The position numbers and the translations under genes are program-made. The notes under the pieces were generated by a model. The model was not told where the DNA came from, did no database searches, and saw nothing but the letters and a program-made list of their open reading frames with translations. DNA of 64,000 nucleotides from Cheiracanthium punctorium (taxonomy: Eukaryota; Arthropoda; Arachnida; Araneae; Cheiracanthiidae): contig JAWZYV010000125.1 in NCBI GenBank assembly GCA_038373885.1, positions 124,001 through 188,000 on the forward strand. Direction: 5' to 3'. Of the stretch, positions 1-12,815 are shown one piece after another (positions within the stretch are counted from its first letter, which is position 1; each line of letters starts with the position of its first letter).

Positions 1-1740
1 TTTCATATTTGAGATCGGTAAAAGTTATTGTGAACATATATTAAAATTGAAATGTGTGAATGAAAATTACTTTTAGGTACAAAATGTATAACCGAGCAGA
101 AAGTTAATACTGGTTCTAAATAGTACATCAATACTGTATATGGATATTTTTACTAAATATTGAAAAAAAAAACACGCACTAAGTATTTCCTATACAAAAT
201 TAAAATATATGAAATAGTATAAGTTAAAATTTTTTCGAATAATAGCGATTGAACGGGTACTTTTGGTTGTGGGAAACTCAAAAAGCAAATTTTAAAGGCA
301 AATAGGTTTTATTATGGCAAATTCAGAATGCATGAAGAATATTAGGATAAACGCTCTGGTGCCAGATGTAAGAAATAAAGTAGAGAGAGAAAAGTACTCT
401 CGGAAAGAGAAAAATGAATGAAACAATCTGAAATTGCTAAAAACGTTATTAAATTTTAAAAATTTATTTTTGAAATTACTTTTGTATTAGTATACAGTTT
501 CATAAAAAAAGATGCTTTTAATGTTGTTTTCTTCGCTATGAAATGTTAATACTTCTTTGAGCGACCCCCTCTCTTAGCGACCGATTTACCGGGGAACGGA
601 GGGTGGTCGCTCCCGAGAAGTTTAGCTGTAACTTGAAATAGAAACGGGTTTCAAAATTCTAAATCATTTCTTTCTGAACGGCATATATTCTCGATAAAAT
701 GATCTCTGGCATTCTTTCTAGCTTCCTCAGTGATTGATTTCCTGATATTTTGCTAACACGTGCTTTTGCTACATTAAAAGAAATCCAGGGAGGTGTTGGT
801 CATCAGATAAACCTTTAGTTAAGACCTTGAAACAAAAGTAGATGTACACACTTTACTCTTAGGTCAAAAAGGAGGCAAGACCGCCTATGTCGCGGTCTTT
901 TCTTTATCCGCAGCTGGACGTCGGTCCGAACTTACTGTTTAAGCCTAGTGAAGACCGAACAAAGATTTGAAACAGAAATTAAAAACTTTTCTTTCAGTAC
1001 ACATTTAAACAGCCCTCTAATTACACATGCTTAATAGAAAAACGTTGTTTGGACACAATAGATAATGAAATGCATCCTTCTAACAAATATCGTTTAGCTC
1101 TAAGGGCTCTTGTCAATCCAGGTTTTATTATTCATTAAACAGCATATTCTGAAATTCAGAGAAAGCACAAAACTCATTACTGAAATATGACCAAGTCCGT
1201 GATTCTGTGATATGTTAACAGGAAATGAAAAGAAAATCTGGCCGAAAATTACAGCAAAAATTACGGACATTCCTGTCAAAAAAATAGAAAACACTTTTTC
1301 TTGTAGCCGATGACCAGGCATGCATGAAGAATCCCAAAAAATAACCTCACACAAGAATTACGCCTGTCTGATCCATTCTATCCATCGGAGTGGAACTCAA
1401 ATGAGGGCGGACAAGGCGCCATAATGGATTTTTTCCCATGGGTTCGTGGCCAGTCGAAGAGTGTCAGGTCGTTCTTATTTACAGTTGTTTGCTCTTTCAT
1501 CTGGAAGTAATAAAGCTCGGGAAGGATGGTGAAATATGCAAGGGCTTGTCACAGCGGAGCTGCTCGGCGGAGTATGTTTCAATAAGCAGAATTAACTACG
1601 CTTATATACATTACATTTCGAGAGTAATTTTGACTTTTTTAGAGAGGAAAAGATGGCTTTTATCTGCTTCTAGTCAAACATTGGATTATGAACTAATTAA
1701 ACTTCGGAAGATGTTGTTGTTGTTGTTTTTGATGCCCTTT
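1..1740. other. AT-rich non-coding stretch, no gene seen
   Basis: I see no open frame that reads like a protein and no recognisable repeat over most of this stretch. Two small inverted repeats stand out. Arms near 559-571 and 599-612 share the core GAGCGACC/GGTCGCTC in a locally G+C-rich patch. A perfect 8-bp hairpin lies at 877-884/892-899. The short open frames at 1100-1354 (minus) and 1438-1746 (plus) look like chance frames. Confidence 0.6.
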
Positions 1741-1754
1741 AGCTAACTGCAGAG

Positions 1755-2050
1755 CGGTGCCAGATCCTTCATACAAGATGGCGATGGGTGAAATAAAACG
1801 GTTTCCACTTTTAATGAGTCCCAGTGTGAGAAAGACCGACTTAGCTTTGGTAACCCGGCTGGAAGAGTCGTCGATCCCGGGTCCGAAAGGTTATGGGCTC
1901 GATCCTGGGACCAACCAAAGACCTCCATGTTAGCTAATGGCGACTGGGGCACGTTAAATACGTCATGGTTGCAATATCTACCAAGTTCCCATACAAAAAC
2001 GATACCTCTGGGGGTGGCGAAACTAAGCCTCGGGGTCATCTGCTTGGTAT
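1755..2050 (+). repeat. possible tRNA-derived SINE
   Basis: This is a G+C-richer island in an AT-rich setting. It contains two B-box-like strings, GGCTCGATCCTGG near 1888 and a GTCGATCCCGGG string near 1871, resembling the internal RNA polymerase III promoter element GGTTCGANTCC. The downstream part, with CTCTGGGGGTGGCG near 2009, resembles the non-tRNA body of a SINE. I did not find a clean A box or a target-site duplication, so this is a family-level guess. The open frame on the minus strand here (1743-2039) is better explained by the repeat. Confidence 0.35.
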
Positions 2051-2900
2051 TTGCTTCAAAATTAAGAAGTCCCGCTAACGATCGTTAGTACAGCCATCTA
2101 TCGGCTTCCGAATGAAGTAGAAATGAATTCTTCGGGAGTTTAACGTAGAAATCAAAAACCTTGACATGTACTGCCGCGATCGAACTAATCTGGACTAGGG
2201 GTTGGTACAAAAGGCTGTAAAAAGCAAGAGTGCCTAAGCCCATATAATCCATAAAAATAAGACAGAAGACCGACAAGACTGACTTAGCTCGGAGTTTCCT
2301 ATTTTGGAACTAATTATAGATGAGAGACCTAGCACCTGGATTGCCAATCCCAAAGGTATTGTTTGCGCATGGAGGACCTAATTCTCTTTAACGTACATGG
2401 TCCCGCAGCAGTCCAATGGAGAGAAGTTATCACTTCCGAAGAGTTGACCATATCGTTTCTGCTTAACTTTCGATGTTCTTATTCGAACCGAGCTTAAATG
2501 GATATAACCACTGCGGGACTTTAACAGATGTAGACTACGTATCTTAAACCATCCTCGTTGAAAAAGGTTCTCATGCGTTTTTCTCTTCAGCATTCCTTGA
2601 TTAGTTGATTAAGCTTTGCAGTTGCAGAACACTCATCTCTCATATTTCGTGTATGTATCTTCCACAGGGACAAAAAATTACGAATGACAATTTGAAAGTT
2701 TTATCTTTCAAAAAACCGCACACCGTCATGTTCTTAATATTAAAACGTAAAGCCAATCTTGTTCTTATTTTCAACATCACTGGTGTGAAACGGACATTCG
2801 AAAATAAAGTATAAATCATTTTCTAGGTCTTCGCGTATTTCTTCTTTTTAGCACTTTCCAATAACGTTGATTTCGGTTTCTCAGTCCTTCGGTCCATACG
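2050..2900. other. non-coding, moderately G+C-rich, unassigned
   Basis: The composition is less AT-rich than the neighbours up to about 2600, suggesting an old mobile-element body. I recognise no domain, promoter or terminal repeat. Short frames on both strands have no coding character. Confidence 0.4.
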
Positions 2901-2939
2901 GGGTCTAATTGACATCAATAAGTATCGTTCACATCGAAA

Positions 2940-3310
2940 TTTATGTTCTTGCTGTGTACTGTATCATGTACCCTATTGAAACTATTCCATGCAGCATTTA
3001 CAGTGCATTTGCAAGAACACCCTAAAGAATTCCAATACAATACGATATATGGACATTCAGAGAGATTCAGTAATTTTAAGCAGAATACAAAACAACATAT
3101 CAATGCTTATCACTCCTTACTCTTCATTTACAAGATGGGAATAGCATTTAAACCTGTATTACGGGGCCTTGCGAAATTGCATTACTAGTGAGTTTAGTGA
3201 CGCTACATCAAAAAAATTTGGCATACACACTCAAAAGTTTTATTAAAATGTGTTTTATAATTGATATTTTTGGTATGATTTATCTTTCTGGTTTCTTATT
3301 TTACGCAGGC
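2940..3310 (+). repeat. family B interspersed repeat, fragment
   Basis: This matches other family B copies in the window, for example near 19600-19700, 27070-27170 and 45580-45640. The shared order is: a CCCTATTGAAA or TCTATTGAAAA string, a run ending in an ACACCCTAAAGAATTCCAA-type string, then further down TTTGGTATGATTTATCTTTC near 3268. That last string recurs near 8823 and 20421. It is a diverged fragment without terminal repeats. The two short frames here (2943-3188 and 3188-3496) are products of this repeat and not genes. Confidence 0.6.
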
Positions 3311-3614
3311 GAGCTAGTACATTTCTCAGTAAGAGTGTCCATGAGGTATAACCTCAATAATAGCACAATAAACGTGTGCACCACAACAGTTGCAGTACAA
3401 GTTACAGTCACAGTTGGCAGCCGTTTTTTAATTGTTTGGATTGTAGATGCATGTCTGCTTGGAAGTTTGACGCTTTTTCTCCCGTTTGATAGGTAAAGTC
3501 AGGCTTGTTTCCCATCAAAATTCCTGATAGGAATCTAGAAACCTCATTTTAAAGAGAGGTCAAAAAGCAAAAAGTAACCATCAACTTTTGCGATGTAAAC
3601 TGTCTTTCTTTCGT

Positions 3615-3629
3615 CCCCCCCCCCCCCCA
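3615..3629 (+). repeat. poly-C tract
   Basis: A run of about 15 C residues, an isolated homopolymer in AT-rich DNA. It is prone to length error in assembly. Confidence 0.8.
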
Positions 3630-3954
3630 ATTCAAAAAGACGTTTAAATCTTTTTAGTCTGATTCAATCTTCTTTTCCCTTACTACTACCAACATTAATT
3701 TCTTACTGAAATACGCTTACTTTAGTTAAACATTATAGCTTTTTCTGGTCTGTTATTCCAGGTACAATCAGATTAGACACAGCATATGTATAAGGGGTTT
3801 TCTTAACTGTCATCAAAAGAAAATTTAAGGTTCAAAATATGATAGATATACATTATCATACCATTGATTAAAATAAATAAAAGCTTGGAAACGCAGATCC
3901 CCCAAACTGTAAAACTCTAATTAGAGTGCATTACCATATTCAGGTATTTAGCAA

Positions 3955-4310
3955 TTTAGAATTGTACCAACGACGATCATATGCCAAATCGAGCCAAAAA
4001 TCACCAGGCTTGCCGATTTTGGGAGAAATATAGAAATTTCGTGCCAAAAATAAATCTTGAAATTTGAATCCAGCTTAGCAATATCTTTTATATTTGGCCA
4101 GAATTTTTAACGCTATATCTATAAAAATAACCCATTTGCTCGTAACAAAATGTAAACTTTGATTATTTAACGCATTGAACATTATTTGGACTAAATTAAA
4201 TCTTGCAAGAGCAGATACTCCAAAATGTGTAACGCCAACTTAAGAACATCACCATTCTTCCGGCATTTAGTGATGTAAAATTCAAGAACCTTTCGATTCT
4301 TCTAAATCTC
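3955..4310 (+). repeat. family B repeat, palindrome-bearing fragment
   Basis: This contains a decayed version (3994-4022) of the long palindrome that is perfect at 45753-45782. The centre reads CACCAGGCTTGCCGA instead of CGCCAAGCTTGGCGA. A TTTGGCCAGAA string follows near 4094, matching the TTTGGCTAGAAATCGC string near 46572 in the full copy. Together with 2940-3310 it may be one disrupted copy. Confidence 0.55.
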
Positions 4311-6060
4311 TGATAAAAGTTTTCGTGTGCTTATTTATTATTATTTTTTTATAAAAAATAAATCTACACTGTTGCTTCACTTTAATAAAATAAAAATAGT
4401 ACTTAATTCTGGAGCAAAATTTAAATTAAAAATATCCAGTGCACGTTTAAAGTACATCGGCTCTATTAAAAGTAGTTTATGCTAAGATTAAATTAAACAT
4501 GCTATCGCTATTAGTTCGAGAAAAACTGCTGTCTTTCTCAGGATTCAGCTGTCTGTACTATAATAATCTAACAAATGGGAGGCACTGAAAATATTAAAAA
4601 CTTTCGCATGACACGAGTTTTATTCATAAAACGTAAACGTGAGAATTTTTCATGAAACGACCGTAATTAAGATATCCTATTGCTTAATATTTTCATGGAA
4701 AATATTTTAATTAAATGAAATGGCTCGCACGTCAAGGAAAATAGAATATTTTTACTGTGCTATTAAAATTTTAAAGCAATTTTTTAATGGAAACTGACGT
4801 TAACGCATAAAATATTTCTATTACTTTTTTCATTATATTGGCATTTGCATGGCAGCATTTTTTAGAGTACCTATCAGAGTTATCATTTGAAGATATCAAA
4901 ATGTATCGCGTACTTTAATTAGTATGTGTATTTTTATTTCTAGACCTGGAAATAAAGTGTTGCACATGCTAAAACTGATACTGTTATACATTAAATTTTA
5001 TTATCATTTTAAAATTTCTTTTGTAATGAGGTTTTTAAAAGTGTTTCAAAATTCCTCTATTAAAATCATTTATTTTTAAATGCCGAGAATATGAATTAAA
5101 TCATGAAAACATGATTGATCAGCAATATTTTAAACTAGTCACCAAATAATTCTGTTTTGTTTGTGTATTTTTTATAAATATTTTTCAAAATAAGATGTTT
5201 TTCTTTTTTATGTTAAAGATTTACAATTTTATGAAGATGAAATTGATAAAAATTTTAAATTATCTCTTGTAACTAAAGAACTGTTAATTTTTTCTTATAC
5301 AAAAAAAGCTATTCTTCAGTTTTTTTTTCTTTTCTTTTTTTTCTTTTGGCTGCACATTTTCAGATGTTTCAGTTATCAGATTTAAAGCGATTAAATGTTG
5401 ACGTGAATGGAGGACATGAAATTTTGTTAACCATTAAGTTATTTACAATGTTCTAAAAACGCTAAAGATTTGTAGTTTTAGCAAAGTTAATAACACACAA
5501 AAAGCTAAAAAATGCACGGGGAAAAATGTTTGTTGAATTGGACAAAATGTAAACGACTTAACAAAAAATAATTTGGTGTTAAACTCAAAAATTTTAAATA
5601 GTTCAATTGATCGAGCAAAATTTTTCATTGGATCAGGGTTGTTTTTTTCTTAAGAATCAGCAAAAATACTGTTGAATTTCACAAAACAGTGAAAAGTCCT
5701 CTATATTTCAAAACTGCTTCAATACTTTCTAATTAAAAAAAGTATTCTTTATATGTGACATAGCAATATGCTTTAACTGTGGTCAGAAATTCCGATTCAT
5801 TGCCTAATATCTATCAATTCGTGCCAAGAAAATTCCGTTCCATTATCGTGTCGTTCGAGAATTCATATGATGTCTTTTTTGCGTGCACTGGACGCCTGTA
5901 AGAATCTGCTCCTAAACTGTGAGTTTTGAAGTCAAAACTTGATTGTTTTGATACTGTCTGATCTCGTAAATTTACTGGCTAAATTTACCAAGCTCTATCA
6001 TGTACGTCAAGAAGTAAAACAATATTCACTGTCGCTGATGAATTTTTCTATTGGGTGCTT
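4310..6060. other. AT-rich non-coding stretch
   Basis: Very A+T-rich sequence with many A and T runs. I see no coding frame, RNA gene or clear repeat. Confidence 0.6.
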
Positions 6061-6066
6061 TACAAG

Positions 6067-6154
6067 GTAGGGTATGGAGGGGTAGTTTGTTCCTCGTATT
6101 TTTTAGCAATGTACTTCGATAAATATTGTCTGAAGCGGACAGTATCTAATCAGT
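6067..6154 (+). repeat. dispersed repeat, first of two copies
   Basis: About 80 bp here match 63153-63229 in the same orientation. Both have GTAGGGTA, then a TTTTTTAGCAAT string, then a string close to AAATATTGTCTGAAGCGGACAGTATC. The two copies lie 57 kb apart. Just downstream (6155-6225) is a GGATA-rich segment with several GGATAC/GTATCC iterations that ends in GGCACACCTCT, a string I associate with arthropod MITE termini. I saw no matching second end. Confidence 0.6.
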
Positions 6155-6229
6155 AGGATATGGATACAAATCTTTTTTTTTCCCCTTCAAATATCCGCGG
6201 ATACGGATACAGATATCCGGCACACCTCT

Positions 6230-8690
6230 AATTTACACGTGAGAATAAAATAAAATAAATATTAGTTTTTCAAATTTTTGCCATCTGAGGAGGCAACGTA
6301 ACTGAATCCGCTGGAAATTCACGAGAACTTGCTGTTGGAATCTACCTTTCTACATTTACTATGATTTATTTTAGCTCGTTTATGCTTTTTTATCAAGTTC
6401 TAGGGACAGATTCGCATAGTCTACTGCCCATAAGTCAGGATGAACTCGAGATAAATGACTTTGACTGAAAACAGCATACTTTTCAAATAAGTATATGCAC
6501 ATTTTGCGAAAAAAAATTCTTAGAAATTAATTAGAATCCTTAAATAAGTCCCCTTTCATTCTCTTAAAATGCGTCTGAAACTTCACTTCACTAGCGTCAA
6601 TTAAAAAGAGCTATTCAACAAAAAATTTCTCTATACCCTGGGAAGTGCCACTATACAAGTGGGGAAAAGCACTTGTTTAACGCTGTAAAATGAAAAGCTG
6701 CTTCAACTCAGGATAGAAAACAGAATAAACATTCCTTGGTATTTTCTGATTAGAGTGCAATCATATAATCTTAGAATGGCATTCAAGGTAATTATTACAC
6801 TAGGAAAAATTGGCGTCCAAACTATGAATTAGGAACAAAACATTGACGGATTTCTATTACTATTACACATTTTTATGGCCGATACACCAGTAAATTTAAT
6901 GATCGATTCTTTTATGATTTTTATGTGCGTCAAGAAATACGCTTTATTTCCAGAAACATTTTCTCTCCTATCGACTTATTTGACTATGAAACGGAAATTC
7001 TTTCTTAGTATTATAATACAGTCGTATAAATCTATTTTATCACCTAAGGTACTCAGGTATGCTAGTAAAATTTTCATCCGAACGGTGAGCTAGAATATTA
7101 AAATTCATGTATTTGATTATTTCTACTCTGCTTTATGACTGTACATTTAACGGTTGGTTTAACCAAGCTTTTTCCTGTGTGTCAAAAGTAAACATCATGT
7201 CCATTTACAGTCATTCGCGATTTTTCATTTGCTTTTATGATTATAACTTTAAAACTTTTTTAACTTATAAAAGAAGATAAAGGAAATTACTCTTAATGTT
7301 TTCCGATTATTCACAACAGAGTCGTTTAATGTGAGTATGCCATTCAATGTTATCTAATATATTTGGAAAAATGTGCTCCGAAACTGTAACAACTTATTTA
7401 AAAAGTTTCCTGGCATGCGTTGAGAAATGCGCTTCATTCTGATAAACACTTTCTCACAACGATATTTCGTAACTTATGACAAGAAATTTATGACAAAAAA
7501 ACAAGAACATTTAAACACTAGTTAACAATACATCATTCTATTTTTTTTTAATTACACTACCTTTTCAGCCAGAATTAATCACAGTATTTTTTATTATTCT
7601 ATAATTAATGTCTCCTTCTAAATAAATGTTTTGATAACTTTTCGGATAAAAAGAAATATGATTAACCATTAGTTGAACTCAATAGTTGAACTCAATCCAA
7701 AGTAATGTATCTTAATATAATTTTTCATTTTGAAAGTCCCGGCACGTTTAAAAACTTTGTGTTGCAATTTTCTTCTAAGCACCTGATATATTTTAACCTT
7801 GATTCATGAATTTAATCCTTCTTAGATTTTGTTTTTCAAATTCAAGATTTATTGTTGCTACATGGTAGTAATTTATATCGATTTTGTGTAGATTACATGA
7901 ATTTATTGATTGTACTCTATGTCAGATATATACTTTTTTAAATAATTTTCTACAATTTTGAGCAGCCGGAATAGTATAGTGAATTATTTTAATCGAATAT
8001 AATTATGATGACTAAAAAAATGCAATTGATTAATGTTTTAAATTATATTACTATGCTTGTGTTGTTTTTGTTTTTCTATGTGAAAGAAATGTTTGAAATA
8101 GACTCAAATAAAGTTACATTTCTATAAGTTTTAATTTTTTTGTTTAAATGAACAGGTCATCTGCCAAAATATTTGAAAATAAAAATATTTTGATCTATTC
8201 ATAATTTAGAAAAATTAAAACTATAGGATAAAGTTAATTAATATGTCCATAAAAATATTAAAATTATAGCTGACGAATCAAAATTGTTTCGCACTGTTTA
8301 AAAATTCCCACAATTAAAATTCCTTTTAATGGTCGATAATGTGAGGTAACGTTACATCAGATTTCAAACTCAGTATTCTCTTAAGTATTATAATTATTAA
8401 ATTCGGGTAACACGGATATACAACTATTTGTAAGAGCCTAATAAATGAAAAGTATCGTGTGCTCCTGTATTAGTAATATGAAATCCAAAATAAATATTTG
8501 CCGTAACAATAAATAATTTTCTCAGCTTTACTTTCTCGTAGTTTATTTCTTGATAGTTATGCAGTAGTTTTGAGTTCTGTAGAATTATTGCATCGTCGTT
8601 GCCATTCGGTATATGGCAACCACAATGCAATGAGTATATAGACGTTATAACAGTTTATTTTTTTTTATAAAGGATGGAAGTAATATTTTT
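6230..8690. other. AT-rich non-coding stretch
   Basis: No gene or element recognised. The sequence is dominated by A/T runs. The frames at 6875-7093 (plus) and 8424-8630 (minus) show no domain and no G+C rise, and I treat them as chance. Confidence 0.6.
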
Positions 8691-8945
8691 AAAAAATTAT
8701 TGGCCCTCTCAAAGTTATTTTACTAATGACATATAGCTTTTCTGAGATTATCCCAAAATGCCTTCACATTTGACAATATTACATCGCCAAGTTCTTGGGA
8801 AGAGTTTTATAATCAACCAATTCGGCATGATTTATCTTTCTTGTTATTTATTTCTTGTTATATCAGATTACAACCTGAAATTTACATGCTTTTTTTGCTT
8901 ATCTACATCTAATATTAGATTAAAAGATTTTTTAAAAGTCGCTTG
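8690..8945 (+). repeat. family B repeat, fragment
   Basis: It shares with 3130-3310 and 20340-20470 a run containing TTCGGCATGATTTATCTTTC near 8820, preceded by an ACATCGCCAA string near 8781. The 62-codon frame inside (8758-8946) is part of the repeat. Confidence 0.5.
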
Positions 8946-9697
8946 AGCAAATGAACTTGAAAGAGTGGTGAACTGAACAATTACTTTATAACGAACTTTA
9001 TTTGGTTACACTTGATTTGTTTGTGCTTGAAAATTAGAAAGAAAAAAAAAAACTCCTAAATCGTTTTCTAAGTGTGAAAAGAATGTACTATTTCAGCTTA
9101 TCTCCCTGAGAATCACATCTACTTTTATAAATCACCTTATAAAAAGGGTATTCATTTTTTTCTTCTTACCTGAGATCTCTCCGTTGCTTTCCTGAAATAC
9201 TTGCTAAATCTTCTTTTAATCTTCTCCGCATTCTACTTCTTTAAGACAATATTTCTGCTCTGATGCATTCATTCGATTTTTATTCTCTTTTTCTCGATAT
9301 TTTCACCTGATACGCTTCACTATGAAGGGCAGCGTTCGATTGCTGGGGGCATGCACCATAAGGACACTGCTTCCCGGTGATTTCTGAGAACCGTTTTTAA
9401 TTATTCAGTATTTACAAACGCATAAATCTGAAGACTATGGCACCTGAAGAATCGTTTCTTCTATTCTAAACAACGGGATGGTTCATATATTATTAATGTT
9501 TTTCTGCATGCCTGTGAGGATTAATGGCTGAGTTTCCCGGATTTTTTTTTTTTTTAATTCTCATAAGCGCTCTGTTGAATTTATATTCTGTCAGTACTCC
9601 AATGTTTTTAAAATAAAACATTTCTTGTGATTTGCTCAGTCTAGTTTGATTTAATAAAAGCGGTAAATGTAAATATCGAATTTTTTTTTTTTTCTAA

Positions 9698-11092
9698 CTA
9701 GCTGCGTGCCCGTTCTTCGCACGGTAGGAAACGAAAAATTTCTTCACATGTGTAATTCGAATTAATTCCAGTGATGTGGAATCTAGAAAAAGCAAAATTA
9801 TTTCACTCTTGACTTAAAATTTGTGTCATATATGTAATAACCTGTGATCATTGCAATATAATGACACACACACAGAAAAAAAAAACTATGTCAGCGTCAT
9901 TCGGTATCAAAAAAGTGAAAATGGGCCGTTTGCAGTGAACTTCTCACTTTCAAAATGTCTTATTTCCGCAGACATGCTGTCTTTTAGGTTCACGTTTTAG
10001 CGTTAAATAGCTCAGACACTACATGAAATGGACATTTTTTTTTAATTTTAAAAATACGTCACCCTCTCCTGCAACCTTTTACAAAAAGAAAAGAGATAAG
10101 AGATAAGACTGCGCTATTTATAAAGGCTTTAAAATTGTTCTTCTGGATTATGCGGTTTAATTTTTCTTCTCACAAATAAATTGAGTATTCATAAAAGGAA
10201 ATCGGGCCAAGGAAAGAAATCGTCTGCTTGGACATAAGAATAACTATGTACACAAAATGAAATCTTTGGAATGAGAAACTTTTTTCACGTTTTTAGAAGA
10301 GCGCTCGTTGTAATTACTTCACAACGGGCTTTGACTTTTAGCTGTACAATAACAGTAGTATTTGGCGCATTAAGGCAATAAGCAACACATGTTTTAATTC
10401 AAATTTCGCAAAAAAATCGCTTCGAGATATGGCGCGGGACCCGTTTTTATTTTTTTTTCAACTGGTAATTTTAATCATTGTTACTGTATCCAGGACAGCC
10501 AAACCGCAAGATATCAAACCGAAATTTGTAAGCAGCTGCTACGGAAATGAAAATCCTTCTTTACTTAAAAATTCGTAAAAATTCTCCTAATTTATATTTT
10601 CCCTCCGTTCTTCTTTTAAAAGTGGGCGAATTGTGGGCTTCGTCTTTTGCCGAAATATAAAAAAGTTATATGACTGATAGAATTCAAGATGCAGCAGTTT
10701 TAAAAATATTTTATGAAAGTCAGCGTCAAATTTAATTTTATTTGAAAAATTCCAAAAAATCTGCAAATTATGTTACACAGTCCGAACAAACAGTTTTTAA
10801 AAGAAAATTTTCTACTCTATACGATGTTGTAAATATCGTTTTCTTGCGAGTGCAATTACCGGCGTTATTATGTATTACGCAAGAAAAATCGCTAAAAATC
10901 GCACAAAACATAAATAAAACATTTTCTAATTCGAATTTCGAAAAAATCGCTTCGAGGTGTGTCGAGACCCGTCTTGGAGAATTTCCGTACAAAATTTGGT
11001 AGGTTAACGATCACCCGTTTCGGAGCTACGCGAGACACAGACAGACAGACAGACAAACGGACAGTTTACACATTGCTTTATTTATATAGATG
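9698..11092 (+). mobile_element. interspersed element with CTAG...TTCGCACG 5' end
   Basis: It starts at CTAGCTGCGTGCCCG followed by TTCTTCGCACGG. It ends near 11092 in a GACA-rich tract (11038-11056) followed by TATTTATATAG. The same head (CTAGCGACCCGCTCCG with CTTCGCACG) and the same kind of CAGACAGAC tail occur in reverse orientation at 12034-13052, so these are two members of one superfamily. Only short open frames remain (10742-11002, 10959-11249), so it is non-autonomous or decayed. I cannot name its class with confidence; a Penelope-like, Helitron or other non-coding derivative are all possible. Confidence 0.5.
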
Positions 11093-11109
11093 GCAAAGGG
11101 GTTTGACAT

Positions 11110-11400
11110 TTATAAAAAAACAAGAACAAAAGAACAAGAACAAAAACAAAAATAGTCATTTCCACATTCTTCTCCTCGCCTCCAGTAAAGATCTGCAATT
11201 GTTGATCCGCGGAGAGCTCTGCACAGAAGAAGATGGCAGCCATCCATAACCAGCTGACTATTGCAAAGGGGACAATAAGGATCAGGAGCTAGGTTGATCC
11301 TGTGCAAGTGGAAGCAAGACAGTCATGTTCAACGAAAAGTCGAAACTCGGCGACGGCCTCCTGGCGCGGCCAGTCGAGATTGGAATCTGGGTCGAGATGC
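11110..11400 (-). pseudogene. jockey-like LINE, C-terminal zinc-knuckle fragment
   Basis: Reading the minus strand from about 11400 to 11110 gives pieces of the extreme C-terminus of a non-LTR retrotransposon polyprotein: an EAVAEFRLFVEHDCLA segment in one frame, then LHRINLAPDPYCPLCNSQL, a DGCHLLLC segment and a DLYWRR-like end in another. The spacing C-x2-C...H-x4-C is the CCHC-type knuckle that follows RNase H in this LINE group. A small indel near 11310 separates the two frames, so the piece is dead. It is directly adjacent to, but opposite in strand from, the RNase H fragment at 11405-11690. Confidence 0.75.
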
Positions 11401-11404
11401 TTCC

Positions 11405-11690
11405 ACTTTTTGTTCTTGAAATGTCACACCTCTATTAAAAAGTTGCAACAACTGGATAAATCTGTCGCTCTTCAGTGGATCCCTTCACACTGCGGAATTA
11501 GAGGAAATGAGATAGCTGGTAACTTCGCCAAAAAATGGACTTCTGTTCAACAAATCAACGATAATCCAGTCCCTTTCTCAACCTTAAACGAGTGCTCTAA
11601 AGAAAAGTCTCTAATAATTTCCGCTCACTGCTTCTGGAAATATCGAATACAGAACACTGCATTTACAATCTGTACTTAAAGTCTTTCAAA
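11405..11690 (+). pseudogene. jockey-like LINE, RNase H fragment
   Basis: The plus-strand frame here contains VALQWIPSHCGIRGNEIAGN followed by FAKKWTS. This is the C-terminal RNase H motif (usually WxPSHxGIxGNExADxLAK) of arthropod LINEs. The last catalytic Asp of the motif is replaced by Gly (EIAG instead of EIAD), so even the fragment is inactive. In an intact element this part would lie upstream of, and on the same strand as, the zinc-knuckle part. Here the two are head to head. The first 35 or so codons of the open frame (11302-11404) are antisense of the neighbouring fragment and not part of this protein. Confidence 0.75.
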
Positions 11691-12164
11691 CTTTTCCGCT
11701 GGTGGAGTACTTTGAGTGTACACCTTGTGTAAATTTGAGACTAGTGAATTGGAAGCTAAAGCAACACAATGTTTTTTCGCGAAGCACTTGCTACCTGCTC
11801 TAGGAACGCAGCTTGTAAAACCCTATTTCATTCTATAAATTACTATATTGTTATAAATTGCTTGATCCAGAAGACTGTTGAGTCTAAGTTGTTTATCAAT
11901 TATTGTTAGCCTCGTGAAAATTAAATGGATTAAATATATACATTTTAATTTATAAATTAAAAGTAAGCATTTATAAATTTAAGTTAAAATGTATGCCTCA
12001 AGTTTCGAAATTTTTTATTTTTGCTTTAATCTCTTTTTTTTTACATAGTATACAACAAAGTCGCTTTCCACGTCTGTCTGTGTATCCGCTAACTCCTCCT
12101 AAACCACGCAACGGATTTTGATGCGTTTTTCACCATCAGTTAGATAATTTTTCACTTAAGGTTT

Positions 12165-12193
12165 ATACATATATATATATATATATATATATG
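12165..12193. repeat. (TA)n tract
   Basis: An uninterrupted alternating TA/AT run followed by TATGTATATGTATG. Confidence 0.85.
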
Positions 12194-12664
12194 TATATGT
12201 ATGTATAACGTCACCGTACGACAATAATATACACGCGTATCGAAGAAAAAAGCAATATTTACGCCTAGGCAATCAGGTTTTCAGGTAAAAGCATGCGAAA
12301 AAACTTTAATAGTCGATATCGTATCCGATAAAAGATCAGTGAACAACGTGAAATTATTGCTTTAGATATTGCCAGTGAGACTGACGTCAATTTGATGTGA
12401 CGAATTTAAAAATGCCGTTTCTAAAATTACGAATTTAGAATAAAAGTTAGGTTAAAACGCTTTCACGAAAAAATTATGCAACGAACGACATAACTTAGAA
12501 TGGAGGATTTATTTTTCATGAGTTATATAAATCGCTTTAAATATCAATTCAAATTAATAATTTCTGACGCAAAAATTACGTAACGTGCAAAATTACTTCG
12601 TAACTTATCCAATTTCGGTTAGCTTGGAATATCTCTTTGAAATTAACAACATTGATTCATCCCT

Positions 12665-12815
12665 TTTTGCTATCCTATTTTACACTCTATTTTGCATCAT
12701 AAGACATTTTGTAACAACATTTTAAAAGCATATTAAGTATTAAAAAGACAGAATTTTGAAAAATTGTCCAAAAGATCATTTTACCCTCAACCAAAGAGCA
12801 AAATGATTCCAAATT
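12665..12815 (+). mobile_element. family A MITE, internal fragment nested in another repeat
   Basis: It matches 14390-14530 and 17140-17270 in order. The shared points are a TTTTGCATCATAA string, an ACATTTTAAAAGC string, then GTCCAAAAGATCATTTTACC followed closely by GCAAAATGATTCC. Neither terminal inverted repeat is present, so this is a truncated copy inside the element at 12034-13052. Confidence 0.65.

Noticed and set aside
877..903. An 8-bp hairpin followed by T-rich sequence, like a bacterial terminator.
   Set aside because: The window is clearly eukaryotic, with SINEs, LINEs and MITEs and no bacterial gene nearby. A single short hairpin is expected by chance in 64 kb.
11302..11404. The first third of the 125-codon frame as part of the RNase H protein.
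   Set aside because: This part is antisense to the zinc-knuckle fragment; only the portion from about 11405 on reads as RNase H.
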